A stretch of 64,000 nt of DNA from Lytechinus variegatus (GCF_018143015.1 NC_054740.1:49674740-49738739), one strand, 5' to 3'. Numbered from the stretch's first letter, positions 1 to 13,200 are shown. The notes: generated by a model not told the origin, from the letters alone. Translations and numbers: made by a program.

Positions 1-830
1 ATAAGAGATAGCTTTAATAGTCAAAGGGTGACTTTACTTAACTATGTCACTGTGATTTTTTTACATTAATCTACAATTTTTATTCCCATATTCTCTACAA
101 AAAAATCTGTTTGATCCATGAAGTATGAAAAAGAATCTACTTACTTTTAACTTAAAGGATAAAAACTGCAAAACTGCTTAAATTACAACATATGTATTAC
201 AAAAAGAAGTATTTTATTTTAAATGAGACACAGCTTACAACTGCCAATGATTGTAACTGAAGTACCTGCATCTTAACATTTAAATGCAGTGTTAAATGTT
301 TATTCTGAGTTTAGCAAATTGTTGTTATGGAGCTCTTTCCATTATTACATGCAGATACAAAACTTCCATTATTTGTGGCACTGAACATAAAATGGGCTGC
401 AGTGACTTAAAAGGTTTATAAGAGAAAGCTTTTCTCAACAGTCAAATCATGACTGTACTACAATATGTTAATGCGATTTTTATAATTATGTTATTTAAAA
501 CATCAAATGTATGATAAATGTAACAATACGAAATAAGAGGCATGTTAAATATGTTGATTACATACAGGTATCATTTTTTATTTTACATGACAGAAGTAGT
601 TACCGTATGTGTAGGCGAAGGATCAAAACTGGAAAACTGCCAACAAACCTTTTCTCATTGACTTTTATATATTATATATCTTTTTTTTACAAATTGCTCT
701 CTGAAAAGTCTTTGGATTATGTGAAAACTTTATGTTAAAGAAATTGACTAATAATTGAAAAAGAATCTAAAATTTCAGAAGAAAAACTCGACATAATTTA
801 CAAAAAATGAGTACCTATTGACAACATACA
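1..830. repeat. Two diverged tandem copies of a ~417-bp unit
   Basis: The first bases (ataagagatagc, then a run through aaactgc) recur in diverged form from about 418 (ataagagaaagc through aaactgcc near 640). The spacing is about 417 bp and both copies are AT-rich. No coding signal or terminal repeat was seen. The copies may belong to the element that ends near 1,113. Confidence 0.5.
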
Positions 831-999
831 TCTGTATTTTTTTAAGGAATTACCTGATTTTATTAATTTGATTTTAATTTGTTTTAAGTAGATATGAATA
901 CTCTGTTGATCTTTTGTTGATATAAAGTTAATTCAAAGTTTTTCAGCTGACTTGAAGAATTAAAACTGCATTGAACAAATACTTTGTCCATGATTTGTA

Positions 1000-1113
1000 C
1001 ATTTTTCAATGGAAGTGATTTAAATCAATGATTTAAAAAAAAAAAAATCATGGTGATTTAAATCGCGATTTAAATCACGATTTAAATCGAAGTGATTTAA
1101 ATCCGCCAACCCT
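1000..1113. repeat. GATTTAAATC palindrome cluster ending in a hAT-like terminus
   Basis: Several overlapping copies of GATTTAAATC-type palindromes are followed by a terminus that reads CAGGGTTGGCGG on the minus strand. CAGGGTTGG is a common hAT terminal inverted repeat start. The partner end would lie upstream of the window, so the identity is inferred from one end only. Confidence 0.4.
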
Positions 1114-3191
1114 GACTCCTATTAATGGTTTTAGTTGAAATTAAATCAAATGTAGGGCAAGTCCAAGAATTCGCGCGCGTTACGTATGGGACATTTCAGA
1201 GGTTTAATAACCTGAAAAATAGTGTTAATGAGCATGATCGGTTCATCACGGACGGACATTTGATAGATTTTGAAGGCTTGTAACAAATTAGGAATAAGAT
1301 GAACAAGGTTCCTTTGTGTTTTATAGTGAAGGGTAGGACATAGTATGCTGAATGATTAAAAAAGTTTGTTGCCATGGTTACCTACAAACACAGGTATCCA
1401 CTAAATGTGCCATATCACGGACGGACAAGATAGAAATGTGGTTTTTAGAATTTTTGTACATTTTTATTGTTTCTATCTAAACAGCTTTACATGGACCAAT
1501 TATTGTTAATGCACCTAACACTCGGGTATGTTAGCTTCTATGTTCAGCATATTGAATTCTTAACCAATATCAAACTTCCGAGAGAATTGCAAATATTTTC
1601 CATCACGGACGGACATCATGGACGGACATCACGGACGGACACAATTAAAATACAATGGAAGTACTCTGTAAAAAGTTCTTAGTACTTTTTTGGTAAACAA
1701 ATGCAATTGTTTTGATGATTTGTACATATTTTAATAATATTAAACAGTATTAGTTGCACAATCAAGTTGCTACAACTTCAATCAAGTTGCTGCAACTTGA
1801 TTTAAGATGTAGCAACTTGATTTCTATGCTAGACGCACAGTATAATCTAGACATACGATTGCTCTTAACACATTTCTTGTCAAAATCGAACGTAAAGAAT
1901 AAGTGATGTATAACAAAAAAAACGTAAAAAGCCATTGATATGCAGGCAGAAAGGAGCAAATTCACATGACAGTCCTTTTACTTTTAGAAGATGTTAGTAT
2001 TCATAGAGAATTAGCAAGTGAAAAGACTTTAAATGAAAAATTGACATCCTGGTTCTTCCCGCATACATTTTTTACATAGTTTTTGTGGCTCAACTTACCC
2101 CAGACGATGGCACAACTTACCCCACAGATGGGGCAAGTTGAGCAATTTGACATCCTTTTTTTCAAAGGTCACAATGACATTCAGCGTGGGGGTAGAAAGT
2201 TATATATAGGTGAAAAATATTTCCCAAGAATCAAATTTAAAGGTAAGGTACTTATTTCTACAATATTACTAGTCATATCAATTCTAACGTGCAAAATGCA
2301 AAAAGTGTCACAACTTACCCCGCCTTCCCCTATTGTCTTTTTAAAGTTTAGAATACAAGTAGGTTCAAAATCAACAGCTAGTTGATTATTTATCATGTTG
2401 ATACAAGTATTTTTATGATCATGATGATTTTAGGCATTAATTTTCCAAGAGCAAAGATGTTTTTTAAGGTCCAAAAACTAAATCTAAAAGATTAACAGGT
2501 CACTGATCCTTATGCTTGTTTGTTGGATCAACACTTGTCAGGGGCTCTCTTTAAATCCATCTTTTGCATTAAAGCGGAGACACCCCATAACATCAACAGC
2601 CCTCATGTATTTAGGCCCTGACCGAATCCAAAATTGAAATTGATATTCCAATCCAAAGCTTAACTTCTAAACACTGCAGTGCAAGCTTTATGCATTTTCA
2701 CAGCTTAAAATTAGCTCCAAAATGGACTTCGAAAAAAGGTATTCATGTAATTTTCACAAACCTATGTTCTGTTAGAAGCATTGTGAATCCATAAGTTTGT
2801 ACATGGAAAAATTGATTTTTCTGCTTATCAGATTATGCATTGCATTCTACTTCTTCTCCATCACTTTCTGCAAGCTTGAATTGATGAAATCTACAGCTTT
2901 GGACGTGTTCTTGCCATACTTTGTTTCCCGCTTTTTTGGCATATACATGTACATGTAGCTTTTCAACTCTATCTGCATTCCAATAATGCTTAACAATTTT
3001 CCTGACAACAATATAGCCCCAATAACGGCCAAACAAAGATATCACAAAAAATTGTGAAGAGTTGTAGGCTTATTCCATTTGAGTTCTGAAAAATTCTCGG
3101 AGCCATTTTTCACTGCAATTAGAAGCTAAAATTAAACTCAAAATCTGCTCAGCAAAATTTCTCATTTGCATATATGAATCTTTCCACAAGT

Positions 3192-3983
3192 ATTTCACTC
3201 GTCCGTCCGTGATGAAATTAATGTCCGTCCGTGATCATTTTTCATTGATTTATTAAATGCATAAAATGTATGGATTTTAGCTATGTTCAAATAAAATGAT
3301 GAACAGTGTCCAGTGAAATACTTCTACACACTTTTATTTCTGTTTCTATTCTGATAAAGAATAAAAAGCTGAATCCATAGACATTATCCTAATAAAAATG
3401 ATCACAGACGGACATTAATTTCATCACGGACGGACGGAAATGTTAACATCTACAAGGAAAGTTTACTTCCATATTTTTTTCCTACTAATTTATGTTTGAT
3501 GATAGATTAATGTTCAGAGTGCAAGACCATTAAAAAAATTGGAGTAACTTTGAAAACAATAAAACTAGAGTGAAATGAATTTGAGTGAATTAACTTTGTC
3601 CGTCCGTGATCAAATTAATGTCCGTCCGTGATCATTTTTGACTGAGTTTATGATATGGATAAAATGTATGGATTTTAGCCATGTTCAAATAAAATCATGT
3701 ACAGTGTTTAGAGAGATACCTCTAAACCTTTTTATTTTTTATTTCTACTCTGATAAAGAATAAAAAAACTTTTCATCTTTTTTTCCATCACGGACGGAAA
3801 TTTCAAAATGGAAATGTTAACACCTACCAAAAAAAATTAGTTCCCAATATTTTTTTTCTACTATATTATGTCTGATAATAGAGAAATGTTCAGAGTGCAA
3901 GAACATCCAAACCAAATTAGAGTAACTTTAAAAACAATAAAACTAGAGTGAATTTAATTTGAGTAGAAATGTCCGTCCGTGAT
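3192..3983. repeat. Tandem duplication (~395 bp) bounded by GTCCGTCCGTGAT words
   Basis: Two units start with GTCCGTCCGTGAT near 3201 and 3598. They share long stretches, such as the run around atggattttag and the run around aacaataaaactagagtg, and the second closes with the same word near 3971. The copies differ by point changes and small indels. Confidence 0.7.
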
Positions 3984-4478
3984 GAGAGGTAGCAGCACCC
4001 CCATGAATAAAATGGACTATTCCGGTACTTTCGGAATCATCAATCTTCATGAAACTTAGTTTTTTGAAACCTGAGATCAAAGATCATTTTAAAAGCAAAT
4101 TTGATAAAAGTACCTTAAAAATTTTTTTTCACCTCAATGCGAACCCTTAACCGATCATGCTCTAATGGACTTTGATTAGATTGAATACCCTCATGATGGT
4201 AAACAGCTAGGAGAAGAATAATCATGCAAAAAATTGTGACATATGACCTTGATCTTGACCTTTTAGAGCGAAAAGTTGCGCCGTTATGTATGGGACGCAG
4301 AGAAAAGACAATTTTTAATACATTTTTTTCAAGTAGAGAATTCTCTGAAAGTATTTCACTTGACAACTTGAAACTTAGTGTGATAGAAGTCTCAATACTA
4401 TAGTATATTCATGGTAAATTTCATGTCATAAGCCAAATCCCTCTAATTACAGACTCTAATTAAATAAATTAATAACAT

Positions 4479-4940
4479 GTTACGTATGGGACAGTTACGT
4501 ATGGGACATTTTGTCCCCATAGAGAACGTACACAATTTTCCCCATAATTCAAAAAATTGAAATAGATTAAAAATATGGAAATTACAAAGAGTTTCTTTCT
4601 TTTTAAATGTTCTACTGAGACATATTTGATTATGACTGAAGGGGAAATTATCCATTTCAACCTTTTTATTCCTTGTTTTTCATGGTTTTATGAATTTCTT
4701 ATGTATTTCTATTGTTTTTATTTTTTCATATTTTTCCATGTTCACATTTTTTTTTGCTTCGATTGTATTCATTAATCAGTATTCATAACAAATCAGTGTT
4801 TAAAAACTAAAGAAAAGGTAAATAATCACTTTTTAGAGCACTCTTGAAATTTGTTTTTCTCCATTCACTTTGTACACAAATCTCCCCATTGACATTGTGT
4901 GTAAATGTCCCATACGTAACATGTTGTCCCATACGTAACA
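4479..4940. repeat. Inverted pair of doubled GTTACGTATGGGACA words
   Basis: Two adjacent copies of GTTACGTATGGGACA at 4479-4508 face two reverse-complement copies at 4905-4940. The AT-rich centre between them has no coding signal. The doubled, inverted layout suggests a subterminal or regulatory array rather than chance. Confidence 0.65.
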
Positions 4941-5480
4941 ATTTTTTAATTAACTTTTAATTAAAAAGTAAACTCCATTTTTGAAACTTTTTGTGGTATA
5001 ACATTTTCATACTTAATAAATTAGAACTTCCCAGAGATGCAACAATACAAGTATTGTATTATGAGAAATAACTTAAAAAAAATCCTCAAAATGTTACGTA
5101 TGGGACATTCCATCCTTGGACAAGACCTAATTTGCATAATTAATTAGATGACACCACTTTTTTCTGCCAAAAGTAATAAGATGTTAGGGGGTCCATGTCC
5201 CACCTATGACTAAATCTCAGAAGTTTTGTTTTCATTTTCTATGAGTTTTTATAATTGTCCCATACGTAACGCCCATTTTACTGATTATGCAAATTAGGTG
5301 CCCCAAATTAGCATACATATGCATATTATCAGATTTTTCTTAATGAAATTTTAAAATTCAACATTTGGGCTTTCTTACCCCACCAAAGATAACTTCTTAA
5401 AATCAAGATGAAATTTTGCCTTCCAGGGTGACCTTTTCTTGGACTTGCCCTGTAGTACTCTGAATGATAAAAAAATTAAC

Positions 5481-6403
5481 CTGTTTCTGTCGAATTTGTC
5501 TTCCATCTCAACCCTCTTCAGTTCATGCCCCCTGAATGAAGTTTGGTCATCTGATCCCCTCATCTCCTCTAAGAATGACTGAAGGTGTTTCCCTGCCTCC
5601 CTTCCCAAATTTCCAAGCTGGAAGGAGGTTGCATCTACTGCACGTGAAGCTTCAGCAAGGCTAGATGAATCTTTTTGTAGATTCTTGCTCAGCCTGCAAA
5701 GATGACAAAGACAAAGAAAGAAAGCATATAAAATGGGTTAAGTTCTTGATAAATTATTGATAAATTTGATTTTTTTTAGTATTAAGAACTTTTACTTCAG
5801 CCCAATCATGGTAGATGAAAAATATAAATGAATTATTATAGATATATTTCTCATTGATATTTTGAAGAAATCTAAATTTTACATTTGGTAATTTATTGTT
5901 TTTTGTTTATTATAAGTGAAAAAAGTTGCATGTATTGAAACTAACTACTTAGACTGCATTTGAAGTATAATACATGTATTAACAAAGCAACCAAACTGTT
6001 AACATACTTGCTCATACTGTCAAGGATGTCTTGCAAGAAGAACATGAACTTAAGTGTCGGGAAATCAGTTATGATCTTCAGGATGCGTCTGGCTTTGCCT
6101 TGAAGATCAGCACTCGATCGCCGGTCTGCAACAAGATCCTCTAGGTGGCTTATCAGCGGGGCATAGTTTTTCAGGATTGCATCCAGAGCATTTCCAAGAT
6201 GTGCCAGCCACCTGGTTCCCTGAGTGCGATTTGGTTTTCTGACCTTTGCACCCATCAGTTCCGCCATCTCCTGCAACTCTCTATAAAGCTTTGGAGAAAC
6301 CTTATACACCTTGTAATTCATCTCCATCATGTCCAGGATGTCAGGATGTTTGGAGAGGACCAAACACGAACCCTCACCTGAGGTAGTGATGACCACACTC
6401 CAT
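5481..6403 (-). pseudogene. hAT transposase / ZNF862-like protein, two internal exons
   Basis: The first exon (6403-6008) reads on the minus strand through an open frame containing KPNRTQGTRWLAHLGNAL, typical of the RNase H-like core of ZNF862/SCAND3-type hAT proteins. It ends at a consensus donor GTATGT in phase 2. The second exon (5693-5481) follows an acceptor with tttgcag, continues in the matching phase, and ends at a GTTAAT donor. No start, BED/zinc-finger N-terminus or dimerisation C-terminus is present nearby, so this is an isolated middle portion. It may be part of a larger gene whose other exons are lost, or a decayed hAT element. The spliced, phase-matched structure favours a once-functional gene. 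Confidence 0.6.
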
Positions 6404-7000
6404 CTGCATGATCTGGACCTGAATTCTCAAGGTTTGCGGCCTAAGTGATGTCCTAGGCCTAGAGTCACAAAAAAAAACAAAATATAACTTTAGTCTACAA
6501 AAAATAAAAGTTTAAACTGCCAGCCAAATCATGAAATAGGCCTTAGTCCCGCCTTTTTTTTTTAAATTAGATTTTATTATTATTCACTGTTCATAGGCCT
6601 TAGGCCTAACGTTAAGCCTATTATTTTTTTTTTGCGTGTTTAGGTCTAACGTTAATTGGTAAGGAGATCAGCGAGGTCCTTGCGGCCGCTAACAAAACAA
6701 ACGCATGTAAAGTTAACTGTCAATGTTAAGGAGGGGTGGACTATTTCACGAAAATGCCAAACTGCATTTTATGTTTAATTTCATCAGATAATTGACATCA
6801 ATTAAAAACTTACAGATTTCCTGACGACTCGACACCGGCTGGCTTCAGGTCCGGACGTCCGCATCGAAATTACACGAGGCTCGGCCGCGGCGCGCTGGCT
6901 AAATCGCGCGCGGTGACGGTTAGTGCATTGATTGCAGCGTACAATATGTATATAACATGTATGTTCTCATTTTTTTCTCATTTATTGGTTTCTGCAACAC
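6404..7000. other. Intergenic stretch with a GC-rich patch
   Basis: No gene was recognised. The part around 6660-6920 is much richer in GC and CpG than the surroundings (CGGCCGCGGCGCGC around 6890), which could mark a small CpG island or promoter. No transcript start can be assigned. Confidence 0.3.
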
Positions 7001-7124
7001 TTTTTAATGAACATATTAACAAAGAAAATACAATAATAATATACATATAACTGACAAGCAAAACATACAAAAAAAATGATAATAATGCATTTTCTATTAA
7101 AACATCGATTATTAGAAGGTTGCA

Positions 7125-7170
7125 GGGGTTGCCACTATAAGCTGAGCTTGACTGCGTGGCAACCCCAGAA
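7125..7170. repeat. Hairpin GGGGTTGCCAC ... GTGGCAACCCC
   Basis: Perfect 11-bp inverted arms flank a ~22-nt loop. It lies just downstream of the LINE reading frame on the LINE's strand, so it may be part of its 3' UTR; structured 3' ends are used for recognition by some LINE reverse transcriptases. That role is inference. Confidence 0.5.
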
Positions 7171-7340
7171 AACGATAATTATTCTTACTACATTATCTTA
7201 ACGTAAGGGTGCAGGTGCATAATGACGGGGGAGGGGGGGGGCGCTTGGTCCTCATAATGTATGCTTTATTTGTATTCTTACAGTTGTTGTTTTCCAGTTT
7301 TTTAAAACATGTGTTTCATAAGATATAGAGAAATAGCCTA

Positions 7341-7945
7341 TTAACTTTGTGAATATTTATTCAGTAATAGTGATTTAATACCTTTTTTGAAAGGAGAAAT
7401 GAATCTTAACTGTTTCAGCGAACTAGGCAATGTATTCCATATGTCAGGCCCATGATGTCTAAGTGTTTTATGTGCTAATAGTGTTCTAGGATTTTCTAAG
7501 TGAATATTCTGACAAGTCCGTGTTGGATATGAATGTAAGTTGTTATTATATGAAAAGAAATCGGTAAATACAGAAGGAAGTAGTTTGTAATGATATTTAT
7601 ACATGAAAATAGCTATTTGTATGGTATTTATATCATATATCTTATACGTTTTTAGACGATAAAAAAGAGGATCAGTGTGTGAAAGATATGTTGATTTTGT
7701 GCAAATTCTAACAGCTTTCTTTTGTAATAAAAGTAAATGTTCAAGGTTGGTTTTACTACAGTTTCCCCAAATAAGGTTACAATATATGGTAGTATCAATG
7801 CATTGTATATCATTAAAAGGGAGTGCTCTGGCAAAAAATACTTCAATTTGTATAATCCAATTCCTTTAGCCATTGATGAGGATATTTTGCTTACGTGTTG
7901 GTTCCATGATAAATGTTTGTCTATTGTTATGCCCAGAAATTTCAC
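7341..7945 (-). pseudogene. LINE C-terminal region
   Basis: The frame 7945-7652 starts KFLGITIDKHLSWNQHVSKI, the thumb region after the RT. The frame 7604-7341 contains NIHLENPRTLLAHKTLRHHG followed by PDIWNTLPSSLK and FKKGIKSLLL, the conserved end of CR1-like ORF2. The two parts are out of frame with each other. The 3' UTR and end of the element lie somewhere in 7000-7340 and could not be fixed. Confidence 0.75.
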
Positions 7946-8069
7946 AGATTCTTTTTTATCTATTGGCTCATTGTCAATTAGAATGTCTTTGGGAAAATCG
8001 TCATTCCTATGAGTGGCTTGAAAATGAACAAAATGAGTTTTACTTATGTTTAAGGATAACTTGTTACAT

Positions 8070-8884
8070 TTAAACCACGACGAAACATTTTTTTAGTTCT
8101 AAATTCATTGTATTGATCAATTCATCTAAATTTCTGTGAGACAATAAAATGTTGGAGTCGTCAGCATATAAAATAAACGAAAGAATTTGGGAAGAATTTA
8201 CTATATCATTAATATATATCAAAAACAGAAGTGGCCCCAAAATCGAACCTTGTGGCACTCCACAATTAAGAAAGGACAACGGAGATTTAATAGCATTAAA
8301 TGAGACGAATTGTTGTCGATTTGAAAGATAACTTTTAATCCATGACCAGGCAACTCCACGTATTCCGTAATTATATAATTTATGTAATAAAATCTAATGA
8401 TCAATGGTGTCGAAGGCTTTACTTAGATCCATAAATAAAGCGATTATATGACTTCTTTTTGAAAGGGAGTCAACAACTTTATCAAGTAATTTAGTAATTG
8501 CAAAATCGGTTGAGAATTTTTTTCTAAATCCGAATTGGGTTGGAATAAGAATTTTATTTAATGACAAAAAAGAATCCAATCGTTTGTACACAATTTTTTC
8601 AATATTTTTGATAAACATGGTAAAAGTGATATAGGACGATAATTATTAACTTTAGTTGGGTCATCTTTTTTGTAAACTGGGACTACTTTTGCTATTTTTA
8701 ATAAATTGGGACAACAGCCAGTAGAGAGAGATAGATTAAAGATATGTTCTAAAGGAAAGACAATGCTATATATTACATGTTTTAAAAGTTTTGTGCTGAT
8801 TCCATCATATCCTTTAGATTTTTTAGATGCTAAGGCTTCAACGATCTTAATTATTTCATGTTGATCTGTTGGAATGAAACACAT
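8070..8884 (-). pseudogene. LINE reverse transcriptase core
   Basis: Consecutive frames encode KSKGYDGISTKLLKHV, YRPISLLPCLSKILKK, FRKKFSTDFAI, FMDLSKAFDTIDH, CGVPQGSILGPLLFLIYIND and ILYADDSNILL. These are RT motifs 1-5, including the catalytic YADD box and the PQGS motif. The frames shift between motifs, so the protein is not continuous. PQGS and YADD fit CR1/L2-group enzymes better than RTE. Confidence 0.85.
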
Positions 8885-9046
8885 TGTATTTGAGATGGGC
8901 TCGGAGAGATACTCAGTAAAATTTTTACCATCACTTTGTATTTTTGAAGCCAGGTCAGGACCAATGCGCGTGAAAAAATTATTAAACTCTTGAGCAATTT
9001 CAAAAGGTTCAGTAAAGAATTTATTTTCAACTTCAAGTTTTTCAAT

Positions 9047-10223
9047 TTAATCATGGGGTTTACTTTTGTTTATTAATTTGTTTATGACATTCCAAGTTGA
9101 ATTCAAATTCCCTTCTGCGTTTTTTATTTCTTTTGAATAATATATTTTTTTCGAAGATCGAATTACGCTGGTGAGTGTATTGCGATACTTTTTATACTTG
9201 ATAAAATTATGTTCAGATCTATCAGAAATGAATGATTTATAAAGTTTATTACGTTTTTTGATAGACTGTAAAATTCCTCGAGTAATCCATGGATTTCTGA
9301 TCTCATTTTTACGCTTCTTGCTTTGAACAAGTGGTATATTTTTATCATAGTAATGAGTGAATTTATCTAGGAACAATTTATAAGCAACATTTGCATCATT
9401 TTCTTCCAAAATGTCATTCCAATTCTCATTGGTTAAATCTTCAATCAAAGCTGAAATAGTGTTTATATTTTCTTTCCTATATGTTTTCGTAATATTTTCT
9501 TTATCAATATTAACTTCGTATTCTGAAGAAATAAAAAATATTGGCAAATGATCCGTAATATCATACGTAAAAACTCCACTATTGTTATCATTGCTAAAAG
9601 AATTTGTAAATATATTATCGATCAATGTTGCTGACGTGGACGTCATTCTAGTACATGTAGGTATGTTGATACAAGGATGAAAAGCATATGAGGAAAGTAT
9701 ATTGAGAAATGTGTTTGCACTATTATAGCTATTATGATTCCTTACTTTATTGTTAATGTTATTGTAAGATGGTTTGTTGTACAAAATGTCTGATAAATCA
9801 ATATTTAAGTCGCCCATTATATAGATTTGTTTGTTTTCACGGGATATCTTTTCAAGTTCTTTATCAAAATTATCGATAAAATTGCCGATGTTATTAGGCG
9901 GTCTGTATAATGTTCCTTCTCCTATCAACATGTACCATGCGATAATTAGGTATATTATATATGTCCGGGGAATGTGAACTCAGCCAAGTTTCAGAAACAC
10001 CAATAATTGAAAATGAAAACGTGTTTAGGGAATTTAAAAAAGTTTCTACGGAATCAAAATTTCGGTTAAAACTTCTTGAATTAAAATGTACAAGACTGAG
10101 ATTATTGATGTTGTTATCATTTGATTCAAAAGCTGATATAAATTCTTGGGAGGTATAATAAGCGCAATTTCGAATTTCATTCCTGTTATTTATTTGGTCT
10201 ACTTCATCTAAATTAGAGTTCAT
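9047..10223 (-). pseudogene. LINE endonuclease and linker portion
   Basis: The N-terminal piece (10223-9894) contains VHFNSRSFNRNFDSVETFL and SIIGVSETWL, the opening of an exonuclease-endonuclease-phosphatase domain. The following frame (9931-9047) contains YRPPN and GDLNIDLSD, its catalytic second half, then NPWITRGILQSIKKRNKLY, a linker typical of CR1-like LINEs. The central part of the endonuclease, which normally lies between these pieces, is absent. The first piece lacks a convincing ORF1 neighbour. Confidence 0.8.
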
Positions 10224-13200
10224 TTAAAAAGGTAGGTGACACCTGTAAGGACCAAGCATGAGGGAATGTGTCGTGGGGGGGTAGAGTGCATGCAGTCATA
10301 TTTGAACAATTCTAACATTGTAGTGAACATAACAGTTACAATGTGGTCTCAAAAATGTTTTTTTTGTGTGTGTGGGACTTCGGGTATCTAAATCATATCC
10401 ACACAAAAATATACAAATTATATACATGTTTGAAAGTATTACATCAATAATGTCCTTTCATACTTAAACATTCAACAAAATAAATTGAGCATGATACAAG
10501 TAATAATGGATGAATTAAAATCAAGTACACCTATATTATCAAGGATCAAAACAAATCCAGCACTGAGGGGCCGCAAACAGCGACCAACCAAACAATGAAT
10601 CCGTTTCCAATCCAAAACTCAATAAAATCTAATCTTTTGATTTTTAAATTTTTAATAATTTGATATCATATTCACCTTGTTCAACGCATTCATGATATAT
10701 CCATGTGAAAAAAGGTAAATGGATTCGCTTGAAAAGTCGCAAGTAATATTAGTCCATTTGGCAGATGACTTAAATGATTAAAGACCAAAAAAAGGAAAAA
10801 TGTAAAGGAGCTTAGGAAGGACATCTGAATAACCTAACATTCTATGGCAATTATAGAACGAAACGTCATGCTGCCAAACATAAAAATATGTAAAATAAAG
10901 AAGACACTCCAGTAAACTGTAGGTACAGCATATAATTTGAAGGTGGTATTAAGACTTTCCATTATCAAAAATAATGTGACTAAATAGACAAGAATTTGCT
11001 TTGGTCTTGCGAACACAAGAACGTATATCGAGCCGGCGATCAGTCAACCAATTAAGTTAAGCAATCTTTGCATGCTTAAAAAGCGCCAACGAAACTAAAG
11101 CTCAATTGCAACTTCATGTATCATCGAAATGTTGGACAATGTAGTTACTTGGCAGCTGCTCTATACACCTGAATTCAGTTGATATATAATTAAATTGATT
11201 TGTGGATTGTATTACAGAGTAACGCATGAGAAAAAAAAATCAACATTCCATAAGAAAAAAGAATCAGGTACGAGATCCGGAACGAAATAGTACAATTCAG
11301 AGGAAATCACTTGACCGTGTTAACATCATCTCTATGAGAGTCACCATCGATACGCGGAACATGCATTTGAGTAAAAGGACACAGTTCATCAGTTAATGAT
11401 TAGATTGATCTTACACAACGATCCAAGCATGAACAATTGTGCTTGAACGTTATATCAAAATGTATTAAATAATAAAATGCCATAAAATTATGTTTACATA
11501 AAAGGATGTGTTATTCACTTCGGAAAACGATATGTCAAAATAGTGTTTATCTGTTTTTTACATGCTATTGTGGATAATAATTTACAAAGTGCATTGTTTC
11601 ACATTACCTGTGAAAATCTAGCTCTGCAGCATTTCTGTAAAGAAAGAGCGACAGTTGAATAATGTTCTTATCCATGATTTAATTTTCAAGTGAATCTATC
11701 CTCTTCTGTAAACATGGTAAAAGAGTGAGTATTAATGATAGAGATATCGACTCAGTTGTGGCATTTATCTAGGTTGTGTAATATTCTGTAATTTCTACCA
11801 CCACTTCTTTGAGAAAATGGTACAATCTTTTTATCATTATGGTAGTTTAGTGATTTGTTTCCTAAGCCTCAGTAGCTATTACATGTTACATTCGCTGGCT
11901 TAACATAATATGGCAATTAAAAAAAAAAAAAAAAAAAAATTGGTAATACACACATTGTTCGTGATAGTACTTTATGTTTTTTATATCAGACGCTTCAGTT
12001 TACATTTACTCAAATTAGAGGATATGGATTATGAACTACACATGTTCTCACTCTTTTATCCAATTTAATACTTTATTTGAGAAGATAATATAGATTTCAG
12101 TGGATTAGAAATTGATAAAGAAAAACTGAAACCAAGACTTTAGGCTGATTACAATGTGTGTATTATCAATTGTGTCATTAATGAACAATATCGACATGAT
12201 ATCTTCATGACTGCCACAGACCTATAAACAGTACAATTCATTTCGAAAATAATATCAAACAAAGAGATTCAAAGATATATGTACCACTACCATGACTACA
12301 GTCACGACAGTATGTAGATTACAATCTACAGAGTAGACAGAGCATATGATAAATGTTGCTATATCAGCTTAAAATTGCTAAAAAGAATGTGGATTGATCA
12401 CAAGAGTATTAATTACTCCGATCACGAAAAGGTACGAATCTTACACGTATCTGTATAGGTATGTTATTTTCTGTATTCTTTTTAATATCTTAATATTTTA
12501 TATCATTTACGCTGATCTCTGTTTATGTACAGAACTATAGGTGGAGTAATGCACAAATTAATCATGTTGATCCAACGAACAAGGTCCTGTATAGGATGTT
12601 TTGTTGGAAAGACATTTTTATGTATCGTTTGCTTTGATGTACATTAAGGTTTTATAGAGTTATAGCAAGTAAGTCGTTAACCAATCAAGAAAGTTTAGTT
12701 GTTGATTACGGGACCTATAACTGACTGTACTAGAGAAGACAGGTACTCGGAAGTATTATTCATTCCAAAGTTAGAGGTTAGGTATGAATATTCTTTTCTT
12801 GATGGCATCTAGACTTTTCAACAGAAGACTGTATAAAGGTATGTTACAAATGTCACACCAAGAAAATCGATATGAATTAAAGATTGAATGCAAAATAAAG
12901 AATTTGAATTAACGATGCACTAGCTATTGAATGATGATTAAGTATAACACTTCCAGTAAAGAGATTAATTTGTATTTGCACATATGACATGAATTGTTCC
13001 ATCAACATGATAAAGATTGTAAAAATTCACATTTCATGTACGTGCTATTATAATAGTTCCAACATGTATATAATAATCAATTATTGACGAAATGTTAACA
13101 TGTAATATAGTTGAAAAATGTATTTAATTGTTTTTTGTTGTTCAACTTGTAGGTAGATAAAAAAAAGTAACAGTTGTGTGATTTTCCAATAAATATTGAT

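Larger units (their letters stand above)
1154..5451. mobile_element. ~4.3 kb non-coding element with 16-bp TIRs and repeated words
   Basis: AGGGCAAGTCCAAGAA occurs at 1154-1169 and as its exact reverse complement at 5436-5451. Between them several short words recur in both orientations. The GTTACGTATGGGACA family is at 1179, 4479, 4494 and 5093, with reverse complements at 4905, 4925 and 5256. The ATCACGGACGGACAT family is at 1245, 1414, 1602-1641 and 3401-3434, with reverse complements at 3201, 3221, 3598-3632 and 3970. A CAACTTACCCC family lies at 2091-2150 and 2310. No transposase exon was found. The arrangement resembles a non-autonomous DNA transposon with subterminal repeats, but the family is unknown and no clear target duplication longer than 2 bp is visible. 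Confidence 0.5.
7341..10223 (-). mobile_element. Decayed CR1-like LINE (non-LTR retrotransposon), ORF2
   Basis: Reading the minus strand in pieces gives, in order: an apurinic-type endonuclease start, a linker, a reverse transcriptase and the conserved C-terminal tail of CR1/L2/Crack-type LINEs. The pieces lie in different frames, with overlaps near 9054-9047, 8884-8851, 8618-8558, 8404-8394 and 8279-8219, so there are at least five frameshifts. The endonuclease jumps from the SETWL region to GTLYRPPN with roughly 70 residues missing, an internal deletion. No ORF1 gene is seen upstream. The element cannot be active. Clade assignment within the CR1 group is uncertain. Confidence 0.85.

Noticed and set aside
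6660-6920. Promoter for a plus-strand gene in the CpG-rich patch
   Set aside because: No downstream exon on either strand could be tied to it; GC content alone is not enough.
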